In this document: piece after piece, positions 11,342 to 22,032 of the stretch
Numbering within the stretch: position 1 is the stretch's first letter
How the letters are laid out: the number at the start of each line of letters is the position of its first letter
Assembly (NCBI GenBank): GCA_024291935.2
Contig: CM044311.1
Location: 16,763,001 to 16,827,000, forward strand
Length of the DNA: 64,000 bases
Reading direction: 5' to 3'
Source of the DNA: Okapia johnstoni
Lineage: Eukaryota; Chordata; Mammalia; Artiodactyla; Giraffidae
The notes under the pieces: generated by a model
Told to the model about the DNA's origin: nothing
Seen by the model: only the letters and a program-made list of their open reading frames with translations
Database searches by the model: none
Made by a program: the position numbers and the translations under genes

Positions 11342-11382
<41 letters not shown>
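11342..11382. repeat. (CA)20 microsatellite
   Basis: Uninterrupted CA array of about 41 bp, of the kind used as a genotyping marker. Confidence 0.95.
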
Positions 11383-11384
<2 letters not shown>

Positions 11385-11414
11385 AGATCCTGCATAAGGA
11401 TATATCACTAGGTA

Positions 11415-11495
11415 GAAGAATGAGCCCGGATTTTGGAGTCAGACATGCCTGTATTCAAATTCTACTACATCATTCTATAATCTTATTAAAGTCCT
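11415..11495 (+). mobile_element. MIR SINE 5' remnant
   Basis: 'gattttggagtcagacatgc' followed by 'tgtattcaaattct' matches the MIR head (tttggagtcagac ... gggttcaaatcc). Short and diverged. Confidence 0.55.
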
Positions 11496-12174
11496 TTGTT
11501 TCTTCTCTCCTGCTTCCTTTTACTCCTTCTTTACCCCTCTCTATATCTCCCTTGATTCCTCCCTCATTCCTTCTTCTTTTCTTTGTTCCTTTCTGAATAA
11601 TTGAGCCAAAAAATCTGTTAGGTACTCCAAATTGAGAAAGGGGACCTGGATTGGCAGGGGTTGGTGCCCAGTAGTGAGTGAAAATGATCCAGCAGGGTCA
11701 AGACATCAGGTACACACAGGAAGACTGAGCAATAGGTATGTTGAAGAGAATAGGAGCTAGGTTTCTCACAACTGAAGGAAATGTATCTAGACTACATTTT
11801 CCATTCTCCCTTGCAATTAGGTGTAGTCATGTGCATCATGAAATGTGGGCTGAAATCATATTTTCATTAAAAACTTCAAGTGTTTTGAAATAGTCTTTTA
11901 CTTTTTAACTGCCTAGGATGGGTACAAATCCTAGAGCAAACTTTGAAAAAAAACTTGAAAAAATAAGATCAAGTCCCCCTTTCTTAACAGGAACTGTTAA
12001 AATGAGCATTGTGCTGGAGGCTGATTGGAAATATTGACATGCATTCACAGTTTTCAATATAGAAATAAAAAACAAGACAGACACAGAAATAGAGATGTAA
12101 AAGTGTGTGTGTGTGTGTGTAGATTTTTCTAGCACCTCTGCTCACTATGAGGGCCCCAGAGCAGTAATGCTCTA
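11496..12174. other. No gene; pyrimidine-rich stretch and short (GT)n
   Basis: Pyrimidine-rich sequence at about 11500-11590 and a (GT)9 tract at 12103-12120. Nothing else recognisable. Confidence 0.5.
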
Positions 12175-12518
12175 GTTGTTGTTGCTATCAAATCATTGAG
12201 CTGTGTCTGACTCTTTGCGACCCCATGGACTGCAGCATGCCAGGCTTCCCTGTCCTTTACCAGAGCTTGCTCAAATTCATGTCCATTGAATCAGTGATGC
12301 TATCTAACAATCTCATCATCTGCCGCCTTCTTCTCTTTTTGCCTTCAATCTTTCCCAGCATCAGGGTTCTTTCCAATGAGTTGGTTCTTCACATCAGGTA
12401 GCCAGAGTATTGGTTTCAGCTTCAGCATCAGTCCTCCCAATGAATATTCAGGGTTGATTTCCTTTAGGATTGACTGGTTTGATCTCCTTGCAATCCATGG
12501 GACTCATAACAGTCTTTT
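12175..12518 (-). mobile_element. BovB LINE 3' end, antisense
   Basis: Antisense BovB tail from 'gttgttgctatcaaatcatt' through 'tcatcatctgccgccttctt' to 'tccatgggactcataacagt'. It retains only the C-terminal end of the RT frame and the 3' UTR. Confidence 0.88.
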
Positions 12519-12928
12519 CCTGTATACTCTAGTAGCAACAAATAAACCTATACCCATGATATTGCTTTCTAATATATACTAGTCTTCATTGAGAGCAACC
12601 AGAGCTTCTTGAAAAAAAAAATTATTGGTCCTGAGATTAGGTCAGAAAAAATTCAAGAAGGAGCATCTTGTTTGATATGAAAATAATGAAGTGCTCAGTG
12701 AATGTGGGAACATGTCAAAAAGACACAGAACCCAGTTTTATGGCCAAATCTGGGAAAATTCATGGTATCTTATTATGGATTCTTCTGAGTAAGATATAAA
12801 TCTACAAGTGCACAATGTAATAAATAAATAAATGGATACATTGAATGAGAGAAGGTTATAATAGTCGAATGATTATTTATATACATTGAAGGAATGAATT
12901 AGGATGATCCCATTTAATAAATATCATA
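12519..12928. other. No recognisable feature
   Basis: AT-rich; nothing supported. Confidence 0.5.
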
Positions 12929-13330
12929 GCATACTGTCTTCAAGGTTCATCTATGTGGTAAGATATGTCATAATTTTGTTTCATTTTCAGGCTAAATAAT
13001 ATTACGTTGTACATATATACTACATTTCATTTGTTTATTCATTTTTCAATGCACATTCAGGTTGTTACTCTTTTGGCTATTGTGAATAATGCTGCTTGGA
13101 AACATTGGTGGAAAAATAACTGTTTTAGTCTCTGCTTTTAATTCTTTTGGGCATTTATCAAGAAGTGGAATTGCTGGATCATATGGTAGCTTTTTGTTTA
13201 ATTTATTGAGGTTCCATCATACTACTTTCCACAGAGACTGCACCATTTTATGTCACCAACAGAAATGCACAGGGTTCCAATTTCTTGACCTCTTTACCAG
13301 CAGCTGCTTTTCCCTTTTACTCTTGAGATA
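12929..13330 (-). mobile_element. Old L1 (L1M-like), ORF2 3' region, antisense
   Basis: The antisense signature 'gaagtggaattgctggatca' with flanking 'ggctattgtgaataatgctg' identifies the L1 ORF2 C-terminal end. Decayed. The plus-strand frame 13089-13331 is its shadow. Confidence 0.85.
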
Positions 13331-13332
13331 GC

Positions 13333-13573
13333 CGTGTGTGCGTACATGCTAAGTCGCTTTAGTCGTGTCAAATGCTTTGCAACCCAATGGACTGCAGCCT
13401 TCCAAGTGCCTCTGTCCATGGGATTCTCCAGGCAAGAATACTTGAGTGGTCTTCCCCACGCAGGGATCAAAATATAAAATGTGTAAATCAGTGGTTGTAT
13501 GTTTAAAATTTTGTCTTATGTCTCCTGCATTGACAGGCGAGTTCTTTACCACTAGCGCCACCTGGGAAGCCCT
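13333..13573 (-). mobile_element. Bov-tA SINE, antisense, with a 44-bp foreign insert
   Basis: Full-length antisense SINE whose B-box region is interrupted at 13471-13514 by 44 bp that do not belong to the SINE. Those 44 bp are identical to 26812-26855. Imperfect flanking repeats (cttgagatagcc on the left, cctgagacaacc on the right) suggest a decayed target-site duplication. Confidence 0.9.
13471..13514 (+). repeat. 44-bp direct repeat, copy 1 (insert inside a SINE)
   Basis: An exact match over 44 bp to 26812-26855, same orientation. It starts aatataaaatgtg and ends taaaattttgt. Here it replaces about 7 nt of SINE sequence between 'cagggatcaa' and 'cttatgtctcctgc'. Confidence 0.95.
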
Positions 13574-13849
13574 GAGACAACCATACTTAAGTATTTAACT
13601 TAACGAACTCTCTAAAGCAGAAACATTTCTACAGAATAAGATAAATTTAATAGCCCATTTCCTCTGTGATGACTATTTTCTTTTGTTAATCATTAGTGAC
13701 TTATAGAACTTATCCTATGAACCAAGCACTTCTGCACTTCTGTCAGTTATGAGAGGTATGGATAGTCCATTGGCCTGAAGCTCATGAAAATCTGAATTCT
13801 CATTAATGACTCTTTTAACAGGACTTGAGTATCAGTGTCAAGGTTGTTG

Positions 13850-13852
<3 letters not shown>
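13574..13852. other. No recognisable feature
   Basis: Apparently unique. Confidence 0.45.

Positions 13853-13889
<37 letters not shown>
13853..13889. repeat. (AT)18 microsatellite
   Basis: Uninterrupted AT array followed by a short ACAC. Confidence 0.95.
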
Positions 13890-13894
<5 letters not shown>

Positions 13895-14436
13895 CAAAAT
13901 CCACTTCTGATGAACAAAACCGAATCGTATTATACTTCATTCAGTAAATATCTCTTAAGTGTTAAGTATTTTGGTGCTAGGGCAATTTGGTAGTGAAAAG
14001 AAAAGAGGCTTGCCCATCATGGTATTAACAAATTAATGGAAACGCCAATTTGACAATGACATAAACAAATATGAAATCACAGCCATAATAATAGCTAAGA
14101 AGAGTTTCTAATAATTAATAACCTGGTCTGAATTTTTCTTCCTCTCACATTAATGAAAATGAGTCTTTATTAAGTAATTTTTAATATCAGAAAAAAATGA
14201 GGTTTTCATAATTTTCCTTTAGAGAAAATATATAACATCTGTGCTTCGATCATTTTATATTAAAAGTCCTTTATCATAAAATATATGATTTAAACTCTAG
14301 TCAAACCGAATTTATAATCCCTATGACTTTCCTACATAAATAACAAAAGAGTGTAATGAAATTAGTAAAAAACTAAAATTATACTGACAGTTTATTGCCT
14401 TTAGTTTATCATGTTTAGAAACAGTGCACACATCTA
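13890..14436. other. No recognisable feature
   Basis: AT-rich, apparently unique. Confidence 0.45.
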
Positions 14437-15171
14437 CTAAAGAGCCTCTTGATGAAAGTGAAAGAGGAGAGTGAAAAAGTTGGCTTAAAGCTCAACATTC
14501 AGAAAACTAAGATCATGGTCCCATCACTTCATGGCAAATAGATGGGGAAATAGTGGAAACAGTGGCTGACTTTATTTTTTGGGCTCCCTGATCACTGCAG
14601 ATGGTGAATGCAGACATGAAATTAAAAGACGCTTACTCCTTGGAAGGAAATTTATGACCAACCTAGACAGCATATTAAAAAGCAGAGACATTACATTGCC
14701 AACAAAGGTCCGTCTAGTCAAGGCTATGGTTTTTCCAGTGGTCACGTATGGATGTGAGAGTTGGACAGTGAAGAAGGCTGAGCGCCGAAGAATTGATGCT
14801 TTTGAACTGTGGTGTTGGAGAAGACTCTTGAGAGTCCCTTGGACTGCAGAGATCCAACCAGTCCATCCTAAAGGAGGTTAGTCCTGTGTGTTCTTTGGAA
14901 GGACTGATGTTGAAGCTGAAAATCCAACACTTTGGCCACCTCATGCAAAGAGCTGATTCATTGAAAAAGACCCTGATGCTGGGAAAGGTTGAGGGCAGGA
15001 GGAAAAGGGGACGACAGAGGATGAGATGGCTGGATGGCATCACCCACTCGATGGACATGAATTTGGGTAAACTCCGGGAGTTGGTGATGGACAGGGAGGC
15101 CTGGCATGCTACGTTTCATGGGGTTGCAAAGAGTTGGACACGACTGAGAGACTAAACTGAACTGAACTTGT
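14437..15171 (+). mobile_element. BovB LINE 3' end, sense, 5'-truncated
   Basis: Sense BovB beginning just downstream of where YADD would lie ('agcctcttgatgaaagtgaa') and ending with the gaactgaactt tail. The RT C-terminal frame is nearly intact in two registers, 14579-14881 and 14886-15155, separated by a stop near 14879-14881. The catalytic YADD is absent. Confidence 0.95.
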
Positions 15172-15180
15172 TAGTTGTGG

Positions 15181-15227
15181 TGTGCAATGAAATATTGCAC
15201 ACTATGCATGTTTCATTAACATGCATA
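15181..15227. repeat. Two adjacent small inverted repeats
   Basis: 15181-15201 has 8-bp arms (tgtgcaat / attgcaca) around a 5-nt loop. 15203-15227 has 10-bp arms (tatgcatgtt / aacatgcata) around a 5-nt loop. They lie just after the BovB tail. Confidence 0.85.
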
Positions 15228-15512
15228 AAATGAAAATAAAATGCATGCTTGGTGAAGTTTCATTCATATCTATATGATAGCAGCTTAAGATTAGTGTTTG
15301 GGGTTTTTTTTTTGGCAGTTTAAGATAAGGTTTTAACACTGGCATCCAACTAACCTACAAGCAATTAACAATAGCATTACTTCAAGGTAAACATTTTATA
15401 CTGAAGAAAAGTGAAAATAGAAGCCATTATTTGTAAACTTTTATATGAAATGCAACACTTCAACTAGAAATAAAAAAAAAATCTGCCTATTAATTAATCA
15501 GTATACATAGGA
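15228..15512. other. No recognisable feature
   Basis: AT-rich; nothing supported. Confidence 0.45.
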
Positions 15513-15543
15513 TTCTTTACCTTCTGAGCCACCAGGGAAGCCC
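15513..15543 (-). mobile_element. Bov-tA SINE, antisense head scrap
   Basis: 'ttctgagccaccagggaagc' is the antisense first ~30 nt of the SINE, placed head to head with the sense SINE that follows. Confidence 0.8.
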
Positions 15544-15558
15544 AACAAGAAGGAATGA

Positions 15559-15757
15559 GCCCCTGGTGTCAGAGATGGTAAAGAATCTGCCTGCAATTTG
15601 GGAGACTCATATTTGATCCTTGGGTTGGGAAGATCCCCTGGAGAAGGGAATGACGACCCACTCCAGTATTCCTGCCTGGAGAATTCCATGGACAAAGAAG
15701 CCTGGCTGGCTACAGTCCATGAGATTGCAAAGAATTAGACACTGAGTGACTAACACA
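15559..15757 (+). mobile_element. Bov-tA SINE, sense
   Basis: Sense copy from a damaged head ('cagagatggtaaagaatctg') to 'agacactgagtgactaacac'. Retains the full BovB-like 3' half. Confidence 0.9.
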
Positions 15758-15770
15758 CATACATGGTATA

Positions 15771-15976
15771 GGGCTTCCCTTGTGGCTCAGATGGTAAAGA
15801 ATCCACCTGAAATGCAGGAGACCAGGGTTCAATCCCTGGGTTGGGAAGATCCCCTGGAGAAGGGAATGGCAACCCATTCGAGTATTCTTTCCAAGATAAT
15901 CCCATGAACAGGGGAGTCAGGTGGGCTAAGTCAATGGGGTTGCAAAACATTGGTCACAATTTAGTGACTATGCATG
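15771..15976 (+). mobile_element. Bov-tA SINE, sense, full length
   Basis: A box tggctcagatggt at 15783-15795 and B box ggttcaatccc at 15826-15836. Flanked by catacatggtat (15758-15769) and catacatagggtat (15977-15990), a TSD with a small indel. Confidence 0.92.
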
Positions 15977-15990
15977 CATACATAGGGTAT

Positions 15991-16293
15991 CAATGTTTTT
16001 ATACTGAGGGGAAAGCAAAAGGTTGTTTTGTGCTCAGATAATAATGACTCAAAAATAGTTAGTAGGAAAATTCACCAGTAAGATGTTTGTCCTTCCATTG
16101 CCAGCACAGGCCAAATAAAGCTTTCCAAAAGAGTCACATAAAACTGAGATCTGAATGACAAGTAAGAATTTATCTTGGAGAAGGGCAAATGGAGAATAAA
16201 GAAAAGAGTTTTCTAAGAAAAGGCAAAAAAGTCCCTCTAAATGGAGGGAACATGATGAAAGGAAGCTCATTTGAGTTGGGTGAAGAATGAGTG
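15991..16293. other. No recognisable feature
   Basis: Apparently unique. Confidence 0.45.
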
Positions 16294-16508
16294 AGTTGTT
16301 ACTGTTTAGTCGCTAAAGCATGTCTGACTCTTTTGCAACCCCATGGACTGTAGCCTGCCAGGCTCCTCTGTCCATGGGATTTCCCAGGCAAGAATACTTT
16401 AGTGGGTGGCCATTTCATTCTCCAGGGGATCTTTTCAACCCAGGGATCGAACCCATGTCTCCTGCATTGGTGGACAGTCTGTATATCCCCGAGGCACTAG
16501 CAAAGCCC
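16294..16508 (-). mobile_element. Bov-tA SINE, antisense
   Basis: 'actgtttagtcgctaaagca' to 'gaggcactagcaaagccc'. Full length; frames 16320-16541 and 16406-16594 are its translations. Confidence 0.92.
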
Positions 16509-16974
16509 AAGGAGAGAGAGTGGGTACTTGGTGCAAAATAAGTCTTCTGAGATCAGTAAGAACCAAATTATGCAAAGCCTTGCAGTCCACATGAAAAGGT
16601 TGTATCATTTTGTGTTAAAGCTATGAGAGTCTATGAAAGAGTTTTAGGTCAAAGATGTGTTTTAATTGTCAATGTGAAGAGTCAGGCAGTTGGATTAACA
16701 TGTCAGGTATACAGAAGAGAGATCTGAGAGGTAGAAATGAAGTTAGGAATATTAGCATTTAATTCGTGATTAAAGTCCTATGTATAAATGGGATTTCCAG
16801 GAACAGAATTTAGAATCAGAGGGAGAAAGAGCCAGAGGTCAAACCTCACAAAACTCTAATCATTAATGGTTCAGATTAGGAGGAGAGTGAGATATAAAAT
16901 GAGCAACCAGTAAGACAAACTATGACATACACATACATAAAATGGAAGCAAAGGCAAACCCAGCAAAAGATGGT
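16509..16974. other. No recognisable feature
   Basis: Apparently unique, mildly purine-rich. Confidence 0.45.
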
Positions 16975-17106
16975 TCTTATTTAGTTGCTAAGTCATGTCT
17001 GACTCTTTGTGACCCCATGGATTGCAGCACACCAGGCTCATCTGTTCTCCACTATCTCCTACAATTTGCTCAAATTCAGGCCCATTGAGTCAGAGATGCT
17101 ATCAAT
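16975..17106 (-). mobile_element. BovB LINE 3' terminus, antisense
   Basis: The last ~130 nt of BovB ('tagttgctaagtcatgtctg' through 'gcccattgagtcagagatgc'). Severe 5' truncation. Confidence 0.88.
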
Positions 17107-18092
17107 TAAAAGGTGGAAGTTCAAATTTAAAAGAATGGAGTGTTTGTGAAGAGCACAGCTAATGATCTCACAATGCTGCCTGTGACTGGGATGTCAAGTG
17201 AGGTGAAAACTTAAAACCTTCCACTGGATTTAGGAACACACTCATATCATTGTTAATTTTAGCAGGAGTCATGGGAAGAAACCTTGGAAAAGGAGACATT
17301 GCAGCAGACCAAGAAGCAGATGGGAGGTGAAAAAAAAAAAAAAAAGAAAAAAAAATCAAGACTGGCAAGAGGCACGGTTTTTCAAGGCATTTGGCTGCAG
17401 AGAGGTCAGAAAGGTAGAGCAGTGCCTGGCAGTGTGTTTGTTGAAGGGAGAGATTTTTATTTAAGTATTAAAGGCTTGGATTTATATAAATGCTGATGGA
17501 GAAGGATCTAGGTAAAAGGTGGAGGGAACAATAGAGCGTCTAAGAACTGGAGAGACAATAGGTTCTACACCCAGATGGAAGAAATAGTATTAGATGAGTG
17601 GACCCCCCTTTTTTTAAACCGAAGGGAAAGAGGACAGGATGGGTTTACGGTTGAATGCTCATCACCCACCTGTTTCAGGATGTTTCTTTATAGGTAAATT
17701 AAAGCAGCAGGGCTGAATAACTTAATACTTAAATTCCCTTCAATCTTAAATTGTATTAAATTGTTCTTTATTTTCAATTCTGCCAATGCCAGAAGTTTTG
17801 TATCTCACATGACATTGCAATGTATGTGAATAGTTGGTTTGGTCTTATTTTTGGCAAAGTGTGTGATTTATAAAGATCCTGTGTGTAAACTGTAGTGAAT
17901 TCATATTTTTTTTCCTTTTGTTCTCCCTCATCGCACTTGCTGATGTGAGAAGTGATTTATCATGGCATTTCAACAACTACAAGCACTAAAACTCTCAAAA
18001 AATGAAGAAAAAACTAGTTTCAAGGATCTTTCATCTTGGTTCTAATTCTGATTCCCTGAGGTAGGAACTTCCGACCTTATTTTTATAAATAT
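17107..18092. other. No gene; A-rich tract
   Basis: A-rich tract at 17330-17356. Remaining sequence shows no recognisable family. The frames around 17168-17496 arise from the A/T run. Confidence 0.5.
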
Positions 18093-18215
18093 TAAAAAAA
18101 AGTTTTATTGAGCTGTTATACAAATTATATACAAGCAGTGTAGGTTTTTAATGTATACAATTAGGTGAGTTTAGACATATGCAAGCACCTGTGAAGCTAT
18201 TAGGATAACTATTAT
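18093..18215 (-). mobile_element. Old L1 3' UTR, antisense
   Basis: 'gttttattgagctgttatac' and 'gtatacaattaggtgagttt' match the antisense of L1MA/MB-type 3' UTRs. It directly abuts L1 ORF2 sequence in the opposite orientation. Confidence 0.7.
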
Positions 18216-18487
18216 GAAAACAACAACCAAAGACAAAAAACAAGTATTGGCAATGATATGAAGAAAACGGAACACTTGCAAATTATCAGTGGGAATGTAA
18301 ATTCATGGAACCACTATAGAAAACAGTATGGAGGGGACCCAAAAAAACTAAAAATAGAAATACCATGTGATCCAACAACTCCACTTCTAGGTACACATAG
18401 TAGAAAATTGAAATCAGGATTTCTAAGATATATCCATATTTCTACCTTCATTGCAGAACTGTTCATAGTAACCAAATTCTTGACATA
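18216..18487 (+). mobile_element. Old L1 ORF2 3' region, sense
   Basis: 'tatagaaaacagtatggagg' and 'taccatgtgatccaacaact' are the conserved ORF2 C-terminal region. Relative to 18093-18215 it is inverted, so on the minus strand the pair has the inverted-5'/normal-3' layout of twin priming. Confidence 0.85.
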
Positions 18488-18607
18488 TTATTAACACATA
18501 GGCATTGTAGATGTTTAAGAGGCCTAAGCTAATGAATGATTGCTTAAATTACATGTTCTTAAATGACCTCAAGTTTTTTATGGTGTTTTTTAAATTATAA
18601 TAGTAAT

Positions 18608-18822
18608 AAAGTCTTCTCAGGTGGCCAGTGGTAAAGAATCCACCTGCCAAGCAAGAGACACGAATTTAATTCCTGGGTCAGGAAGATCCCCTGTAGAAGG
18701 AAACGGCAACCTACTCCAGTGTTCTTGCCTGAGAAATACTATGGACAGAGGAGCCTGGTGGGCTATCACCCATGGGGTTGCAAAGAGTTGAATATGACTT
18801 AGCAACTAAACAACAACAACAA
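18608..18822 (+). mobile_element. Bov-tA SINE, sense
   Basis: Head 'caggtggccagtggtaaaga' to 'tgacttagcaactaaacaac' with an (aac)n/(aat)n tail running to about 18838. The A box is altered. Confidence 0.92.
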
Positions 18823-18838
18823 ATAATAATAATGATTA

Positions 18839-19140
18839 AATCATTTTGGAAGGGACACAAATATAAAATTTCAGACTTTGGCTTCGGTATTTCAGAAATG
18901 GATGAAATTATATATGATTCATGTTGAGCATCATAAAAACAACCAAAGCCAACACAAAAGACATACAGTGTTGTCAATGTAGGCTAAGCATTCTTACTTT
19001 TGCCCTAGAGTGTAGTTATTGTTGAGTTCATTTTTGAGCCACCCAAAAAAAGGTCCTTATAAACACACTCCTTACTACAAGTCTTCCTGTCTGTATCAAT
19101 ACTGCTTCTTATAGAAGAATAAACATGGCTTCCTGTCTTA
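18839..19140. other. No recognisable feature
   Basis: Apparently unique. Confidence 0.45.
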
Positions 19141-19151
19141 AAAATAATAAA

Positions 19152-19339
19152 CGTGTGTTCTGTTGTGTCCGACTCTTTGTGCCCCCATGGACAGTAACCT
19201 GCCAGGCTCCTCTGTCCATGAAATTCTCCAAGCAAGAATACTGGAGATCTTTCAGAGGATCTTCCTGACCCAGGGATGGAACCCTGCAACTTCTGCACTG
19301 TAGGCTGGTTGTTTACCACTAGTGCCACCTGGGAAGCCT
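19152..19339 (-). mobile_element. Bov-tA SINE, antisense
   Basis: Antisense copy with a small internal deletion around 'actggagatctttcagagga'. Flanked by exact 11-bp repeats aaaataataaa at 19141-19151 and 19340-19350 (TSD). Confidence 0.93.
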
Positions 19340-19350
19340 AAAATAATAAA

Positions 19351-19769
19351 ATACTAGGCAATAATGATGACAAGACTTTCCCCTAAAGCAAGGGTTGGTG
19401 ACTCAGTCAGCCCTTTCTGAGAAAGCAACTTTTACTCTTTACAGCTCCGTCTCACATCTTCTCTTTGGATTCTCCTAATTATTCTTTTTTCAAAATTAAA
19501 TGAAAAATACTTTCATAAATATTTTATCAAATACTTACTTGCTTACTTGGCATGGAAGATCCAATAACCTTTAAAATGGATGCTTGAATACAATTTTCTT
19601 GAAGCTTGGTGAGTAAAATTGATCAGATTACTTTTTATCAAAGATTCTTCTTCAAATTTGTCAAGTCTATAATTCTTATTTATTTTTTAAATTAAGAATG
19701 TGTTGAAGATTTACTCAATTTCACAGTTTTCTTTTCTCTTTTCTCTCATCAGGCTGCTTTTCATTTTAC
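19351..19769. other. No recognisable feature
   Basis: AT-rich. It would be intron or 3' flank if the candidate exon next door is real. Confidence 0.4.
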
Positions 19770-19984
19770 CTTTAGGCACACACGGTGGTTTTGAGTCACT
19801 AGTGGTAATGCTTGGAGCACTGAAGTAAAACCGACTTCCAGTATTTTCATATTTCCATTTACAGGTTACTTCTGAACAGTTTTTGAGGACACTGCCTGAG
19901 TCACAGTTGGTTTTGTCAGCAGCAGGTACCAATCAGACACCAGGGGGCAGGATTGGATCACAAAAGTTTGTCAGCTCTCGCTCA
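19770..19984 (-). pseudogene. Candidate damaged exon or pseudo-exon, unknown protein
   Basis: On the minus strand a 215-bp block is bounded by a possible acceptor (catgacag, AG ending at 19985) and a good donor (taaag|gtaaaa at 19770/19769). It reads as about 71 codons with a cysteine-rich, protein-like composition. Recognisable pieces are ELTNFCDPILPPGV, a stop, LVPAADKTNCDSGSVLKNC and SEVTCKWKYENTG, ending DSKPPCVPK. Five cysteines resemble an extracellular domain, but I cannot name the family. One in-frame TGA (19933-19935) breaks it, so it is a pseudo-exon, a sequencing error, or chance. The pyrimidine tract is weak and no partner exon was seen. Confidence 0.35.
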
Positions 19985-20651
19985 CTGTCATGAGGAATAA
20001 GTATATGACTGTGCATACAATGGTGGTATAATCAATGTATTCAACAGGTTGTATCTTTAATAAAAATAAGCCATCTTCTTGTATCAATTTAAAAATTTCA
20101 ATAGGTACTTATATAAAATTTTACCTTTTATATTTTTGTAAAATTAAAAAATAAATCTTGTCAATTCCAGTGTTCCAAAATTCTATGTAATTTAATTTTA
20201 CTCATACTATATGGATATAAATGAAGATGCTATTAAAAGATGGTTATCTGCCTTCTAAATATTAACTCTATGTGACATTTTTTGATAATAACAAATAAAC
20301 AGAAAATAATAAGATATAAGCAAATAATTTGGAATCATAAACCTTTTAAAAATATTTCATTTGTTCTTTATCCATTTTATCATGGAAAACATAGAAATTA
20401 ATAATGTGCAAAGAAGCAGAAAATACTAAGAAGTCTTCATTTCCAGTATTCAAAGAAAACAAATGTGTACTTCTTTTAAGACGGCTGTTATAATCAAAAT
20501 GCCTCTATATATCTTAATCTAACATTTTCAAACATAAGATCAAGGTATTGTGTGATCTATCTTTTCCTTAATAACCTACTGTTGACAATTTTCATGTCAT
20601 TGAATATTCTTTCACATTTGATGTGTGACAACTTTATAGTATTCTGCTATG
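19985..20651. other. No recognisable feature
   Basis: Very AT-rich, apparently unique. Confidence 0.45.
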
Positions 20652-20862
20652 AAGTGAAGTGAAGTGAAGTTGCTCAGTCGTGTCCAACTCTTTGCGACCC
20701 CATGAACTGTAGCCTGCCAGGCTCCTCCATCCGTGGGATTTTCCAGGCAAGAACACTGGAGTGGGTTGCCATTTCCTTCTCCAGGGGATCTTCCCCACCC
20801 AGGAATTGAACCCAGGTCTCTTGCATTGCAGGCAGACTCCTTACCCTCTGAGCCACCAGGGA
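20652..20862 (-). mobile_element. Bov-tA SINE, antisense, with (gtgaa)n end
   Basis: Starts with gtgaagtgaagtgaagt, the pentamer-type tail of younger Bov-tA copies, then 'tgctcagtcgtgtccaactc'. Little diverged through to 'tctgagccaccaggga'. Confidence 0.95.
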
Positions 20863-21584
20863 CATATCAAAGTGCATATTTATATGCTTTAAGTTATTTA
20901 GATTATTTATAACTTTTTGATAAATCCGTTTTAAATAAAAAACATATTCTTTGGCTTATCAAATAAATGGATGATAATACATGTAACATTTTTATATTCA
21001 GAACATTTTTGTTAATTGAAAAGAACAATATAGTTTACCTTAAACAAAGAAGAACTTGCCTGAAAATTAATTTCAGATATGGATAGTACACTAATTACAG
21101 TATTTTGTGGAAAGGTGAATCACAATTTAAAGGCTAGTTTTCACACTCATTTTAAGTATTAATCATCTAATTCTCTTTCAGAGAGCATTCAGATTCCATT
21201 AAATCACATTTAATAACCACTTGCCAAAAGAAGTCATTTGAAATGTGGTTCTTCGCTGTGACTAAGAATATGATGAATTTACCCATTTCCCATTATTTAA
21301 GTCATTTTTATTTGATGCCACTTAGCAACACCTTAATGGAATGTTTTCCCACATTTCAGGGGATGTTTCTGTGTTGATGACTGTATAGGTCAGTGCCAAT
21401 GAAAACTACAGTGCTAGAATAACTCTAGAATACAGTGTTAGAATAACTTGAACTCATAAAAGTGAAATTATTGAGGACTACTCTGCTTTTCAAAATTTAT
21501 AACTGAACTTTCAAGGTGTCTGTGCTGATACGGATTGTGCAAATAGTTATGAAATTCTATACAATCAGTGATGACAATCAGCAT
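20863..21584. other. No recognisable feature
   Basis: AT-rich, apparently unique. 'tagaataactctagaataca' and its neighbour near 21414-21445 form a small imperfect tandem repeat. Confidence 0.45.
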
Positions 21585-21645
21585 GATCTTGAGCAAGTTT
21601 TTCAAAACATTTTTACACCCCAGTTTCCTCTTCTGTAAAGCCAGA
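21585..21645 (+). mobile_element. MIR SINE core remnant
   Basis: 'gatcttgagcaagtttttc' followed by 'cagtttcctcttctgtaaag' matches the MIR core of gaccttgggcaagtt ... cagtttcctcatctgtaaaa. Confidence 0.7.
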
Positions 21646-21822
21646 GGTAAGAGCTGTAAAACTTCTGTAAAGCTCTGGCTAAAGGATTGGCCAGAGTTCT
21701 CTTTGCAAAGTCACAGTGAGTGCTAGAAATGTTTGTTTATTAAAACTGAATCACTTTGGTGTACTGAAACTAAAACAGCAAACGAACTGTGTTAACAATA
21801 AATTAACTATACTTCAATTTTT

Positions 21823-22022
21823 CCCTGGTGGCTCAGAGGGTAAAGAGTCCGTCTGCAATGCATGAAACCCAAGTTCCATCCCTGGGTCCAGAATATCCCC
21901 TGGAGAAGGAAATGGCAACCCACTCCAGTATTCTTGCCTGAAGAATCCCATGGAGGAGCCTGGTAGACTACAGTCCACAGTGTTGCAAAGAGTCGGACAC
22001 AACTGAACGACTTTGCTTTGCT
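21823..22022 (+). mobile_element. Bov-tA SINE, sense
   Basis: Full-length sense copy. Flanked by exact ttcaattttt repeats at 21813-21822 and 22023-22032 (TSD). Confidence 0.94.
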
Positions 22023-22032
22023 TTCAATTTTT

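Noticed and set aside
15783..15836. A and B boxes suggesting a tRNA gene
   Set aside because: This is the tRNA-Glu-derived SINE head, without tRNA cloverleaf integrity or a proper 3' acceptor stem.
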